A stretch of DNA of 64,000 bases from Segnochrobactrum spirostomi (lineage in GTDB: Bacteria; Pseudomonadota; Alphaproteobacteria; Rhizobiales; Segnochrobactraceae): assembly GCF_009600605.1 (NCBI RefSeq), contig NZ_VWNA01000001.1:372001-436000 (forward strand). Direction: 5' to 3'. The notes below the pieces were generated by a model that worked only from the letters and a program-made list of their open reading frames with translations, was not told the origin of the DNA and did not search any database. Below are positions 36,117 through 45,542 of the stretch, piece after piece. Each line of letters starts with the position of its first letter. Within the stretch, counting starts at the first letter, position 1. The position numbers and the translations under genes are program-made.

Positions 36117-36377
36117 CACCGTTGACCTTGCACCATTGACCTTGGGTCATGCGCAGCGGGCTCGCCCGCCGACGCGCGATTGTTGATCTGAAGCGGCGCC
36201 CTCGGCGCCGACAGCACCATAACACGCCCGGCGAGAGCGCACGACCGGCGCCTCGCGAGGCCCCTTCTCGTTGGACCCCAAATGCGGCCCGAATGCGTCT
36301 CGCGGGTCGCCTCTACTATCGTGGACGGACGTTTCCCGAGGGTTAAGAAAGTGTATCCACCCGCTTCTCCGGCAACC

Positions 36378-36824
36378 TCACTGGTTCGTGGTCGAGCCCC
36401 CGTTGGTGGTCGGGTCGGCGTCCTGGATCATCTTGCGCGCCGTATCGACATGCTCGGCGCCCTCTTTCTGCAGCGCGTCGGGCGAGGCCGTCACGGCCTG
36501 CGCCGCGCTGGTGGCGCGGGAGGCCTGCGACGACTCGGCCTTCGACAGCGCGTTGAGGTCGCTCGTCTGCTCGTCGGAGGTCTTCATCACTGGAATGGTC
36601 GGGACCGCCGTGTAGCCGAAGTTCGGATAGCCGTCCTTCTTGGTCTTCGGCGCGGTATCGGTCGGGGGTGAGGCGGTGCGATCGAACTTGTAGGGGATCA
36701 GCGTCTGGGTCGGATCGCCGACGCCGCACCCCGAGAGCGCCGCGGCGACGGCCGTCAGCGCGACGCCCGAGATGATCCGCGACCGAAGGCGAAAATGATC
36801 TTGGCGGCGCTCGGCACGGATCAT
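36378..36824 (-). CDS. Putative lipoprotein
   Basis: 148 residues with a lipoprotein signal: positively charged n-region, [16 protein letters not shown] with the lipobox Cys at about 32, then a disordered Thr/Ser/Asp-rich mature part ([20 protein letters not shown]) ending in a helix-prone Ala/Ser segment. The start ATG 36824 directly follows a gap divergent from phaC. Similar lipoproteins with a YPNFG-type motif occur in Hyphomicrobiales; the function is unknown. Confidence 0.75.
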   Translation of the reverse strand: MIRAERRQDHFRLRSRIISGVALTAVAAALSGCGVGDPTQTLIPYKFDRTASPPTDTAPKTKKDGYPNFGYTAVPTIPVMKTSDEQTSDLNALSKAESSQASRATSAAQAVTASPDALQKEGAEHVDTARKMIQDADPTTNGGSTTNQ

Positions 36825-37020
36825 GGACAACCGACTTCCTCTACACACTGGACGCATCGCGGCAGAACGCTCGCCGCCGGGCGCGCGGAGAATACGCCGA
36901 GCCGCAGCCCACCGCCACCCTGCGGCGCCTCGGAGGTTGTCACGGGGGTGCCGCGCGGGCGTAATATGCGAAAGCGCGTGCCGCCTTGTGCCGGGCACCA
37001 GCCGACAGGAGCCGACCGAG

Positions 37021-38829
37021 ATGACCGAGCGGGCCGACAATCCGCTGTTCCAATACGTGATCAAGAACCCCGAGGCGCTGGCGCAGAACATTGCGCGGTT
37101 CATCGAGGAAGGCGGTCGGGCGGCCGCGGCTTATATCGAGCCGCGGGAAAAGGGCGAGACGCGCACCCGCGTCTCGGACGAACTCGCCGAAGTGCTCAAG
37201 ACGATCGGTCAGATCGGCGAGTTCTGGCTGTCGGATCCGAAGCGGGCGATCGAAGCGCAGGCGCGCCTGTGGACCGGCTACATGTCGCTCTGGGATCAGT
37301 CGCTCCGGCGCATGATGGGCGAACCCTCGCAACCCGCCGTCGAGCCGGACCCCAAGGACAAGCGCTTCAAAGACCCCGAATGGTCGCAGAATCAGTTCTT
37401 CGACTTTCTGAAGCAGGCCTACCTCATCACCTCGCGCTGGGCCGACAGTCTGGTCGAGGATGCGAGCGAGGTGGATGACCACACGCGGCACAAGGCGGCG
37501 TTCTACATTCGCCAGATCGCCAACGCGATTTCGCCCTCGAACTTCATCCTGACGAACCCCGAGCTCCTGCGCGAGACGGTGTCCTCGAACGGCGAGAATC
37601 TCGTCCGCGGCATGAAGATGCTGGCCGAGGACATCAAAGCCGGCCACGGCGAGTTGAAGCTGCGTCAGACCGACAAGTCGAAATTCGCCCTCGGCCGCAA
37701 TCTGGCGATGACGCCGGGCAAGGTCGTCGCGCAGAACCGGCTGCGTCAGCTCATCCAATACTCTCCGACGACCGACACGGTGCGCAAGCGCCCGCTCGTG
37801 ATCGTGCCGCCGTGGATCAACAAATATTACATCCTCGATCTGACCCCAGAGAAGTCGCTGGTCCGCTGGCTCGTCGACCAGGGCCACACCGTCTTCATGG
37901 TGTCCTGGGTCAACCCGGACGCCGGCCTCGCCAGCGTCTCCTTCGAAGACTACATGCGCGAGGGCATTCTCGAGACCCTGGACGCAGTAACCGCCGCGAC
38001 CGGTGAAGAAGAGGTCGACGTCACCGGCTATTGCGTCGGCGGCACGCTGCTCGCGGTCGCCCTCGCCCACATGGCGAACACCGGCGACAAAAGGGTTCGC
38101 ACCGCGTCCTTCCTCACCGCGCAGACCGACTTCACCCACGCCGGCGACCTCAAGGTCTTCGTCGACGAGGAACAGCTCTGCGTGCTCGAAGCCCGCATGC
38201 AGGAGCGCGGCTATCTCGACGGCGCGGTGATGGCCAACACCTTCAACCTGCTGCGCTCGAACGACCTGTTGTGGCCCTACGTGGTCAACAATTACATGCT
38301 GGGCAAAGAGCCCTTCCCGTTCGACCTGCTCTATTGGAACTCCGATTCGACGCGCATGCCGGCGGCGAACCACGCCTTCTACATGCGCAAGTTCTATCTG
38401 GAGAACGCCTTCGCCGCGGGAAAGCTCAGCATCGACGGCGCGCCGCTCCTCCTGAAGAAGATCAAGCAGCCCGCCTATCATCTGGCAACCCGCGAGGACC
38501 ACATCGCGCCGGCGAAGTCCGTCTTCACCGGCGCCGCGCGGTTCGGCGGTCCGGTCCGGTTCGTGATGGCCGGCTCGGGCCATATCGCAGGCGTCTGCAA
38601 TCCGCCGGCGCTGAAGAAATACCAGCACTGGACCGGACCGAAGCCGAAGGGCGAGTTCGAGGATTGGCTCCCCACGGCGACCGAGCATCCGGGCTCGTGG
38701 TGGCCGGATTGGGACCATTGGCTGAAGAGCCACGACCGCGACACCGTTCCGGCCCGCATTCCCGGCACCGGCGGCCTCAAGGCGATCGAGGACGCGCCGG
38801 GCAGCTATGTCCGCGCTCAAGGGGCCTGA
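37021..38829 (+). CDS. phaC: Class I poly(3-hydroxyalkanoate) synthase
   Basis: Polymerises hydroxyacyl-CoA into PHA granules. 602 residues with the lipase-like box GYCVGGT carrying the catalytic Cys at about 338, [16 protein letters not shown] with the catalytic His, and the class I N-terminal domain. Start ATG 37021; codons upstream to 36823 are open but do not resemble the family. phaA, phaB and phaR are not adjacent. A hairpin follows the stop. Confidence 0.95.
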   Translation: MTERADNPLFQYVIKNPEALAQNIARFIEEGGRAAAAYIEPREKGETRTRVSDELAEVLKTIGQIGEFWLSDPKRAIEAQARLWTGYMSLWDQSLRRMMGEPSQPAVEPDPKDKRFKDPEWSQNQFFDFLKQAYLITSRWADSLVEDASEVDDHTRHKAAFYIRQIANAISPSNFILTNPELLRETVSSNGENLVRGMKMLAEDIKAGHGELKLRQTDKSKFALGRNLAMTPGKVVAQNRLRQLIQYSPTTDTVRKRPLVIVPPWINKYYILDLTPEKSLVRWLVDQGHTVFMVSWVNPDAGLASVSFEDYMREGILETLDAVTAATGEEEVDVTGYCVGGTLLAVALAHMANTGDKRVRTASFLTAQTDFTHAGDLKVFVDEEQLCVLEARMQERGYLDGAVMANTFNLLRSNDLLWPYVVNNYMLGKEPFPFDLLYWNSDSTRMPAANHAFYMRKFYLENAFAAGKLSIDGAPLLLKKIKQPAYHLATREDHIAPAKSVFTGAARFGGPVRFVMAGSGHIAGVCNPPALKKYQHWTGPKPKGEFEDWLPTATEHPGSWWPDWDHWLKSHDRDTVPARIPGTGGLKAIEDAPGSYVRAQGA

Positions 38830-38851
38830 GGCGCGAACGGGAACGCATCGA

Positions 38852-38873
38852 GACGGCGTCAGGCGGCGCCGTC
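38852..38873. terminator. Candidate terminator between phaC and lysR
   Basis: GACGGCG (38852-38858) and CGCCGTC (38867-38873) with an 8-nt loop, then TT. It lies just after phaC and overlaps the last codons of the converging LysR gene. The short T-run makes it only moderate. Confidence 0.4.
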
Positions 38874-39752
38874 TTCCGCGATGCGCCGCGCCTCGCCGAC
38901 CAGGGCGGCGGTGAGCGGCAGCATCGGCTCGCGGCTCGGCACCACGAGGCCGATGGTCGGCACCATGGCCGGCCCGGTCACGGCGACCGTCTTGAGTTCG
39001 CCGCCGCTTCCGACCGTTTCGGCGAGCCGCTCGGGCAGAATGGCGCACCATTGCCCAGTCCGGATGTGGGCGACGAGCACCATGATGGAGTTCGATTCGA
39101 GCTGCGGCCGCGGCTCGATGCCGGCCTGACGGAGCATCCGCTCGACGATGCGGCGGTTCTGCATGTCGGGGGTGAGAAGGCAGAGCGGCGCGTCGCCGAG
39201 ATCAGCCCAACCGACGCTGTCGCGGTCCGAGAACGGGCCGTTCGCCGCCGTGATCAGTCGGTAATGCTCGCGGTAGAGCGGCAGCACCCGCACCTTTCCG
39301 ACCGGCTCGTTGTCAACGTATGTGACCCCGGCGTCGATCTCCAGATTGTCGAGCATGCCGAGAATGTCGGCCGAGGTGCGCGACAGGATGGTGATGCGCA
39401 CGGCCGGGTGGCGCGTGCGATAGGGCGTGGTCAGGGCCGGCAACAGCGAGAGCGCCGTCGGCACGCAGGCGATACGGAGATGGCCGGCGAGGCCGTGCCG
39501 CAGGGCATGGACCTCCTGGCGCATCGCGCGCGCATCACCGACGATCCGCCGCGCCCATTCGAGCACCCGCTCGCCCTCCGCGGTGAAACCGATGAAGCGG
39601 CTGCCGCGGTTGACCAGAAGCACGCCGAGATCGTTCTCGAGCGCCCGGATGCCTGCCGAGAGCGTCGGCTGGGTGACGCCGCACAGGTCCGCCGCCCGCC
39701 CGAAATGCCGCTCCTGGGCGAGCGCGAGCAGGAAATCGAGCTTGTCGATCAT
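38859..39752 (-). CDS. LysR-family transcriptional regulator
   Basis: 297 residues. N-terminal winged helix (LDFLLALAQERHFGRAADLC, GVTQPTLSAGIRALENDLG) and a PBP2-type effector domain from about 90. It resembles the regulators found beside formate dehydrogenase (fds) genes, but none are here. It converges on phaC and is divergent from yefM-yoeB. The target cannot be deduced. Confidence 0.85.
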   Translation of the reverse strand: MIDKLDFLLALAQERHFGRAADLCGVTQPTLSAGIRALENDLGVLLVNRGSRFIGFTAEGERVLEWARRIVGDARAMRQEVHALRHGLAGHLRIACVPTALSLLPALTTPYRTRHPAVRITILSRTSADILGMLDNLEIDAGVTYVDNEPVGKVRVLPLYREHYRLITAANGPFSDRDSVGWADLGDAPLCLLTPDMQNRRIVERMLRQAGIEPRPQLESNSIMVLVAHIRTGQWCAILPERLAETVGSGGELKTVAVTGPAMVPTIGLVVPSREPMLPLTAALVGEARRIAEDGAA

Positions 39753-39782
39753 AGCGGGCCTTTCGTACGCGGATGCTCAAGC

Positions 39783-39799
39783 GTACATATATCTGTACA
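39783..39799. promoter_or_regulatory. YefM/YoeB operator-like palindrome
   Basis: GTACATATATCTGTACA at 39783-39799 is a dyad with the TGTACA core known from the E. coli yefM operator; a further CGTACG lies at 39764-39769. It is 25 bp upstream of the antitoxin start, where autorepression by YefM alone or with YoeB would be expected. Confidence 0.6.
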
Positions 39800-39824
39800 G
39801 CGGAGGATCGCCAGGAGGATCTCC

Positions 39825-40079
39825 ATGAGCCACGTCACCTTCACGGATCTGCGCGCCAACATGGCGAAGCACTTCGATCAGGTCGAGGCCGATCGGAAGG
39901 AGCTCGTCGTCGTCCGGCAGAACCACGAGCCGGTCGCCATTCTCCCCCTCGCCGAGCTCGAAGGGTTGCGCGAGACGCTCCACCTCCTCAGCACGCCCGC
40001 CAATGCCGAACACCTGCGCGCTGCGATCGCGGAACTCGACCAGGGCGCCGGCGAGGGTCGCGCGCTGATCGAGCCGTGA
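39825..40079 (+). CDS. yefM: Type II antitoxin, YefM/Phd family
   Basis: 84 residues. The DNA-binding dimerisation part, VTFTDLRANMAKHFDQVEAD then VVVRQNHEPVAILPLAEL, matches Phd/YefM; the C-terminal part wraps the toxin. AGGAGG precedes the ATG. Its stop overlaps the toxin start (GTGA). It neutralises YoeB and represses its own promoter, where a TGTACA palindrome is visible. Confidence 0.9.
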   Translation: MSHVTFTDLRANMAKHFDQVEADRKELVVVRQNHEPVAILPLAELEGLRETLHLLSTPANAEHLRAAIAELDQGAGEGRALIEP

Positions 40080-40345
40080 AGCTCGTCTTCTCGAGCGCGG
40101 CCTGGCGCGATTATCTCGAATGGCAGGCGAACCCGACGGTTCTCGCCCGCATCAACCTGCTGATCCGCGAGGCGATGCGCACGCCCCACACCGGCGCCGG
40201 TAAGCCGGAGCCCCTGCGCGGCAATCTGCAAGGCTGGTGGTCACGCCGGATCACCCAGGAGCACCGCCTCGTCTACCGCGTGCGCGGCGCGGGCGACGAC
40301 CAAGCCCTCGAAATCGCGAGCTGCCGCTTCCACTATGATCGGTGA
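40076..40345 (+). CDS. yoeB: Type II toxin, YoeB/Txe family ribosome-dependent mRNase
   Basis: 89 residues from a GTG that overlaps the antitoxin stop. The sequence has PLRGNLQGWWSRRITQEHRL, the YoeB signature, and ends CRFHYDR with the conserved His-Tyr pair. Candidate catalytic residues are Glu45, Arg64 and His86. It cleaves mRNA in the ribosomal A site when free of YefM. All key residues look intact, so the pair is probably functional. Confidence 0.9.
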   Translation: MKLVFSSAAWRDYLEWQANPTVLARINLLIREAMRTPHTGAGKPEPLRGNLQGWWSRRITQEHRLVYRVRGAGDDQALEIASCRFHYDR

Positions 40346-40373
40346 CGCGGGCGCAGCCGCCTATCCGCACGTC

Positions 40374-40835
40374 TCACGCCGGCGTGGTGCCGTAGACCTC
40401 GTTGGCGCGGGCTTCGAAGGCGTCGGCGAAGCGGCGGAAGGCCTGTTCGAACACGGCGCCCATCAAGGCGGCGAGCGCGCGGCTCTTGAACTCGTAGGAA
40501 ATGAAGAACGAGATGTCGCAGAGCCGTTCGCCGGCATCCGCGAAGGTCCAGCGGTTCTCCAAATGGCGGAACGGACCGTCGAGATAGGTCACGTCGATCT
40601 GGAGCTTGGCGAGATCGAGCGTGACCTGGGAGGTGAAGGTCTCGCGAAAGACCTTGTAGGCGACCGTCATGTCGGCGACGAGGATTTCGCGGCCGTCCGG
40701 CATCGCGCGGCGGCCACGCACGATCAGCGACTGGCAGAGCGGCACGAAGCGCGGATATTTCTCGACGTCCGCCACGAGCGCGAACATATCCATGGCGGAA
40801 TGCTTGACCCGCCGCGCGGTCTCGAACATCGGCAT
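40374..40835 (-). CDS. COQ10/RatA-like START-domain protein
   Basis: 153 residues of the coenzyme Q-binding / RatA family: MFALVADVEKYPRFVPLCQS, VADMTVAYKVFRETFTSQV and FKSRALAALMGAVFEQAFRR. The family binds ubiquinone and helps its delivery in respiration; the E. coli member was named a toxin (RatA), but the alphaproteobacterial ones are treated as COQ10-like. It starts 11 bp after the lipA stop, so they are cotranscribed, a common pairing in Hyphomicrobiales. Confidence 0.85.
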   Translation of the reverse strand: MPMFETARRVKHSAMDMFALVADVEKYPRFVPLCQSLIVRGRRAMPDGREILVADMTVAYKVFRETFTSQVTLDLAKLQIDVTYLDGPFRHLENRWTFADAGERLCDISFFISYEFKSRALAALMGAVFEQAFRRFADAFEARANEVYGTTPA

Positions 40836-40846
40836 CGGCGGTGCGC

Positions 40847-41800
40847 TCAGCCGCCGATCTTGGAGAGACGGGCCGCCTTGAGCCGCTCGAAGTCCTCGCC
40901 CGCATGATGCGAGGAGCGCGTCAGCGGGCTCGACGACACCATCAGGAAGCCCTTCGCATAGGCGACCGTCTCGAAGCCGGCGAACTCGTCGGGCGTCACG
41001 AAGCGGATCACCGGATGGTGCTTCCGGCTCGGCTGGAGATATTGGCCGATGGTGATGAAATCGACGTCGGCCGAGCGCAGATCGTCCATGAGCTGGAGGA
41101 CTTCGTTCCGCTCCTCGCCGAGGCCGACCATGATGCCGGACTTGGTGAAGATGGTCGGATCGAGCTCCTTGACCCGCTGCAGCAGGCGGATCGAGTGGAA
41201 ATAGCGGGCGCCCGGCCGGACCTTCAGATATTTCGAAGGCACCGTCTCGAGATTGTGGTTGAACACGTCCGGCTTCGCCGCGACCACCACTTCGAGCGCG
41301 CCGTCCTTGCGTAGGAAGTCCGGCGTCAGGATCTCGATCGTGGTCTTCGGAGCGGCGGCGCGGATGGCGCGGATCACCCGGGCGAAATGATCGGCGCCGC
41401 CGTCGGCGAGATCGTCGCGGTCGACCGAGGTGATGACGACGTGGCTGAGCCCGAGCTTGGCGACCGCCTCGGCGACCTTGGCCGGCTCGTCGGCGTCGAG
41501 CGCTTCCGGCATGCCGGTGCGCACGTTGCAGAAGGCGCACGCGCGGGTGCAGGTGTCGCCCATGATCATGAAGGTGGCGTGCCGCTTCGACCAGCATTCG
41601 CCGATGTTCGGGCAGCCCGCTTCCTCGCACACGGTGACGAGGCCGTTCTCGCGCACGATGTCCTGGGTTTCGCGGTAGACCGGCGAGCCCGGCGCCCGCA
41701 CGCGGATCCATTCCGGCTTGCGCAGCACCGGCTGGTCCGGTCGATGCGCCTTCTCGGGATGACGCGGACGCGCGTTGGTCGTGTCGAGCACCGTGACCAT
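40847..41800 (-). CDS. lipA: Lipoyl synthase
   Basis: Radical-SAM enzyme that inserts two sulfurs into octanoyl-protein to make lipoate. 317 residues with the auxiliary cluster cysteines [12 protein letters not shown], the radical-SAM triad in [13 protein letters not shown] and [16 protein letters not shown]. The C-terminal [15 protein letters not shown] carries the third auxiliary-site serine. ATG 41800 follows GGGAGAGCGG. Confidence 0.97.
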   Translation of the reverse strand: MVTVLDTTNARPRHPEKAHRPDQPVLRKPEWIRVRAPGSPVYRETQDIVRENGLVTVCEEAGCPNIGECWSKRHATFMIMGDTCTRACAFCNVRTGMPEALDADEPAKVAEAVAKLGLSHVVITSVDRDDLADGGADHFARVIRAIRAAAPKTTIEILTPDFLRKDGALEVVVAAKPDVFNHNLETVPSKYLKVRPGARYFHSIRLLQRVKELDPTIFTKSGIMVGLGEERNEVLQLMDDLRSADVDFITIGQYLQPSRKHHPVIRFVTPDEFAGFETVAYAKGFLMVSSSPLTRSSHHAGEDFERLKAARLSKIGG

Positions 41801-41948
41801 GAAGGAACCGCTCTCCCGAACTTGCGATCGGCCATCCCGCCGGATCGCGCGATCCATCCAGGCTTATTAGCGCCCGGGACCGCCCGCGTCGAGGGGCGGG
41901 AATGCAGGCCAGCCCTGCCGGGAATGCCGACCCGGAGCGCGCCGGCGC

Positions 41949-42203
41949 TCAGTCCCGCCGCGAGAACAGGCCGAGCAGGAACAGGAGCACGAGCGCGCCG
42001 ACGATCGAGACGACGAGGCTGCCGCCGAAGCCCGGCATCACCTGGATGTTCAAGGTGCGCGCGAGGAAGCCGCCGAGGAACGAGCCGATCAGGCCGACGA
42101 CGAGGTTCTTGAGGAGGCCGTGGCGGCGGTTGAAGGCCCGCTCCGCCACCCAGCCGGCGAAGATGCCGATGATGATCGCACTGAAGAACCCGACGCCGTT
42201 CAT
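41949..42203 (-). CDS. GlsB/YeaQ/YmgE family small membrane protein
   Basis: 84 residues with three hydrophobic helices and the family's Gly-rich pattern (FFSAIIIGIFAGWVAERAF, LLKNLVVGLIGSFLGGFLA, LVVSIVGALVLLFLLGLF). The family is described as transglycosylase-associated; its real function is unclear, often stress-linked. It stands alone. Confidence 0.9.
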   Translation of the reverse strand: MNGVGFFSAIIIGIFAGWVAERAFNRRHGLLKNLVVGLIGSFLGGFLARTLNIQVMPGFGGSLVVSIVGALVLLFLLGLFSRRD

Positions 42204-42261
42204 GGACCCACACCCCTTGTCGCTGCTACCTCCTCTCGCCTGCCCGTTTCGCGGAGAGGAA

Positions 42262-43167
42262 TCAAGCGCCGGTTCGCTCCGCCGCGGCCACATGGGCGGA
42301 TAGACCCTCGGCGAGCGCATCAAACACGACGCGGAAGCGGCGGACCCGTCGCAAATCCTCGTGCATGACGAGCCAGGTGGGCATCGGGAACGACACCTCC
42401 GGCAGCACACGGACCAGCGCGGGATGGCGCGCGGCAAGCGCGATCTGGCACATGCCGATGCCGCACCCGGCCCGGATCGCCGCGAAGTGGGCGAGGTCGC
42501 TGTCCGTGCGGAGGGCGAACCCGTCGCGGTCGACGAACAGGCCCGCCGCGGCGAGCCCGCGCACAAAGACGGTCTCGCGGTCGAAGCCGATCAGGCTGTG
42601 GCTCGGGAAGTCGGCCAGCGAGGTCGGCACGCCCCGGCGCGCCAGATAATCGCGGTGGGCATGGAAGCCGAGCGGAATGACGCCGAGCTTGCGGGCGACC
42701 AAGGCGTCCTGGGTCGGCGCGACCATGCGCACGGCGATGTCCGCCTCCCGGCGCAGCAGGTCGTCCGTGCGGTTGTTGAGTACGAGTTCGATCGCGAGCC
42801 CGGGGTGCGCGGCGAGGAGTTCCGCGACGATCGGCGGCAGGACTTCCGCCCCGATCATCTCGCTCGCGCTGACGCGGACCGTACCGGCGACGGCATCGGC
42901 GACGCCGGATGCGGTGCGGACCATGGCCGCCGCCGTCGCGCGCATCGCCTCGGCATGAGGCCGGAGCGCGAGCGCGGCATCCGTCGGCGAAAGCCCGTGC
43001 GGAGCGCGCACGAACAGGGAGAGCCCGAGTGCCGCCTCCAGCGCATCGACGTGGCGGCCGATCGTCGGCTGCGCCAGGCCGAGCGCCCGCGCCGCCCCCG
43101 ACAGCGAGCCCTCTTCGAGGACCGCGAGGAACGTTCGGTAGAGGGTCCAGTCCGGCAACGACGCCAT
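42262..43167 (-). CDS. LysR-family transcriptional regulator
   Basis: 301 residues. N-terminal helix-turn-helix (TFLAVLEEGSLSGAARALGL, AQPTIGRHVDALEAALGL) and a substrate-binding domain from about 90 of the CrgA/PA-type. It is divergent from the NAD-dependent epimerase gene across 91 bp, the usual set-up for direct control of that gene. Confidence 0.9.
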   Translation of the reverse strand: MASLPDWTLYRTFLAVLEEGSLSGAARALGLAQPTIGRHVDALEAALGLSLFVRAPHGLSPTDAALALRPHAEAMRATAAAMVRTASGVADAVAGTVRVSASEMIGAEVLPPIVAELLAAHPGLAIELVLNNRTDDLLRREADIAVRMVAPTQDALVARKLGVIPLGFHAHRDYLARRGVPTSLADFPSHSLIGFDRETVFVRGLAAAGLFVDRDGFALRTDSDLAHFAAIRAGCGIGMCQIALAARHPALVRVLPEVSFPMPTWLVMHEDLRRVRRFRVVFDALAEGLSAHVAAAERTGA

Positions 43168-43258
43168 ACGAAAACGTATAACGCCTCGCCGGAGACATGC
43201 AATTCCGTTGAGAGGCGATCGGCGTCACATCCAAGCCATCGGAACTGGAGACTTTCCC

Positions 43259-44275
43259 ATGACAACGGATGCGAACACGAAGGGCGCTGCGACCGGCACC
43301 GCCTTGGTGCTCGGTGCCACGGGCGGGATCGGCGGCGAAATGGCGGCGACTCTCGTCGCCCGCGGCTGGCAGGTGCGCGCCCTCCACCGCGATCCGGCGA
43401 AGGCCGGCCGGCGCAACGGCATCGAGTGGAGGACCGGCGACGCCATGCGTCCGGCAGACGTCATAGCAGCGGCGGAGGACGCAACCCTGATCGTCCACGC
43501 CGTCAATCCGCCGGGCTATCGGCGCTGGGCGGAACTCGTCCTGCCGATGCTCGACAGCAGCCTCGCCGCCGCCCGGTCCTCCGGCGCACGGATCCTGCTG
43601 CCCGGCACCATCTACAATTACGGCCCGGACGCCTTTCCCCTGCTGACACCGGAGGCGCCGCAGAACGCGCTGACCCGCAAAGGCCGCATCCGGGTCGAGA
43701 TGGAACGGCGCATGGCGGCAGCAGCCGCAGACGGCGTGCGCGCGCTCGTCGTGCGTGCCGGGGACTATTTCGGCCCCCGCGCCCGCAACAATTGGTTCGG
43801 CCAGATGGTGAAGCCCGGTCGCCCCGTCACCGCGATCGCCTATCCCGGGCGCCCGGGGATCGGCCACGCCTGGGCCTACCTGCCGGACCTCGCCGAGACG
43901 ATGATGCGGATCGTCGAGCGCGAGGCGGAGCTCGCCCCCTTCGAGGTCTTCCACTTCGGCGGCCACTGGGACGAGGACGGCCGGCACATGACGGACGCGA
44001 TCCGCCGCGCGGTCGGTCGGCCGGATCTGCCGGTCCGTGGCTTCCCGTGGCCCATCGTGCGCCTCGCGGCGCCGTTCGTCACGACGTTCCGCGAGGTTCT
44101 GGAGATGCGCTATCTCTGGCGCGAGCGGGTCCAGCTCGACAACCGGAAGCTCCTCGCTTTTCTCGGAACCGAGCCTCACACGCCGATCGAACAGGCGGTG
44201 CGCACCACCTTGATCGGGTTAGGTTGCCTCGCACCGAAAGCCGGCGGCGCCTCAGGCGTCCGTACCCTCGAATAG
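43259..44275 (+). CDS. NAD-dependent epimerase/dehydratase family protein
   Basis: 338 residues of the atypical/extended SDR type. Rossmann motif ALVLGATGGIGGEMAATLVA at about 11-30, GTIYNYGPDAFPLL around 120 and VVRAGDYFGPRARNNWFGQM near 165. The ATG at 43259 follows CTGGAG. The divergent LysR gene probably controls it. The last 24 bp overlap the 3' end of the converging adenylate cyclase gene. The substrate is unknown. Confidence 0.85.
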   Translation: MTTDANTKGAATGTALVLGATGGIGGEMAATLVARGWQVRALHRDPAKAGRRNGIEWRTGDAMRPADVIAAAEDATLIVHAVNPPGYRRWAELVLPMLDSSLAAARSSGARILLPGTIYNYGPDAFPLLTPEAPQNALTRKGRIRVEMERRMAAAAADGVRALVVRAGDYFGPRARNNWFGQMVKPGRPVTAIAYPGRPGIGHAWAYLPDLAETMMRIVEREAELAPFEVFHFGGHWDEDGRHMTDAIRRAVGRPDLPVRGFPWPIVRLAAPFVTTFREVLEMRYLWRERVQLDNRKLLAFLGTEPHTPIEQAVRTTLIGLGCLAPKAGGASGVRTLE

Positions 44276-45436
44276 CGGCGCGAACAATTCGACGGGCTCG
44301 GCGAAGCCGCGCAGGGCGACCCTGCCGATCGAACGGAACCGGGCGTCCGGCACGCGCGCGGCGAAGGCGTCCGAGACCAGCACGGATTCGCCACGCGGCG
44401 AGCATTCGCCTTCGATCCGGCTCGTCAGGTTGACCGCTGGTCCGATCACGGTGAAATCGAGCCGGTTACCCGCGCCGATATTGCCGTAGAGGACCGTGCC
44501 CCAGTGGAGGGCAATGCTCGTTTCGAGCCGGCGGCCACTGATTTCCGCCTGGAGTGTTGCCAATACGCCCTGGGCAGCCCTCAGCGCGGCCCCGCAATTC
44601 TGCGCCGGCGTCCGGCTCGGGTCGTGAAAGACGCCAAGAACCCCATCGCCCATGAACTTGAGGATTTCACCGCCCTGCCCCTCGATCGCCGGTACCACCC
44701 GATCGAAATAGCCGTCCAGCAGGCCCATCACTTCGTCGGCGGGAATCGCATTGGAAAGCGCGGTGAAGCCGCGCAGGTCGCAGAAGATGATGGCCGCTTC
44801 CATCTTCGTCGACGTTCCGCGACGGATGTTTCCTGCGAGCACGAGACCCCCGGCCCGGCTCCCGACATAGGTGGCCATGAGCGTCACGCCGATATCGCGC
44901 AGGACGCGGACCTCAACGGCGGCGCGAAGGGCCGACATCACGGCGTCACAGAACGCAACCGCCTGCTCGCCCAGGCCCGTGCGCGAGCCCCACGCCACGG
45001 CCGTGACGATCTCCCCGTTGCCGAACAGCGGGACCATGTAGAGATCGCGGATCCCGAATTCCGTCATGTGGCGCTGGAACGGGGTATCGCTTTCGACACT
45101 GATCCGACCGCGGAACGGCCGGTTGTCGAGAATGACGCGGTGCAGGATGGGATCGGCCAGGAGTTCCGGTAGAACCGGATCGTAGCCCCTCTCAAAGCGA
45201 TGCAGCCCGAGGCCGGAAAGCCAGCTCACACCGTGTGCCGATATGGCGGGATGAAGCGCCCGCGAATGGAATCCCAGCCGATCGATATTCAGCCCGAGCG
45301 CACCGAAATGCTCCCCCGCGGCCGTCACTAGCCCTTCGAGGTCGAGCGCGTGGCACTCGGCGCTGAGGAACCACGCACGCAACGCTTCGGCGTGGGGACG
45401 GAGGCTAGGATCTAGGACCGACAGCAAGGTGTCCAT
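44252..45436 (-). CDS. Class III adenylate/guanylate cyclase
   Basis: 394 residues: an N-terminal GAF-like sensory part (about 40-195), then a class III cyclase domain. Both metal-binding aspartates are visible (AAIIFCDLRGFTALS near 212 and EILKFMGDGVLGVF near 258), as are the substrate and transition-state residues in RLDFTVIGPAVNLTSRIEGE. Asp in LDFTVIG favours ATP over GTP. No membrane helix is seen, so it is probably cytosolic. Hyphomicrobiales usually carry many such cyclases. Confidence 0.9.
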   Translation of the reverse strand: MDTLLSVLDPSLRPHAEALRAWFLSAECHALDLEGLVTAAGEHFGALGLNIDRLGFHSRALHPAISAHGVSWLSGLGLHRFERGYDPVLPELLADPILHRVILDNRPFRGRISVESDTPFQRHMTEFGIRDLYMVPLFGNGEIVTAVAWGSRTGLGEQAVAFCDAVMSALRAAVEVRVLRDIGVTLMATYVGSRAGGLVLAGNIRRGTSTKMEAAIIFCDLRGFTALSNAIPADEVMGLLDGYFDRVVPAIEGQGGEILKFMGDGVLGVFHDPSRTPAQNCGAALRAAQGVLATLQAEISGRRLETSIALHWGTVLYGNIGAGNRLDFTVIGPAVNLTSRIEGECSPRGESVLVSDAFAARVPDARFRSIGRVALRGFAEPVELFAPLFEGTDA

Positions 45437-45542
45437 GGACTTCGCGACGAAACATAACGCATGCGGGACGGCACGCGCGCCGACGCGATGGCGCGGCCTG
45501 ACGCAGCGATCATATCCGATCCGCCCCGCGGCCGCAGTGTCG

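Noticed and set aside
36120-36145. Riboswitch before the aminotransferase/homoserine dehydrogenase operon
   Set aside because: Only a short direct repeat is present; I see no SAM or lysine riboswitch core.
40374-40835. RatA-type ribosome toxin
   Set aside because: The cotranscription with lipA and the alphaproteobacterial context favour the COQ10-like reading; no RatB-type partner is seen.
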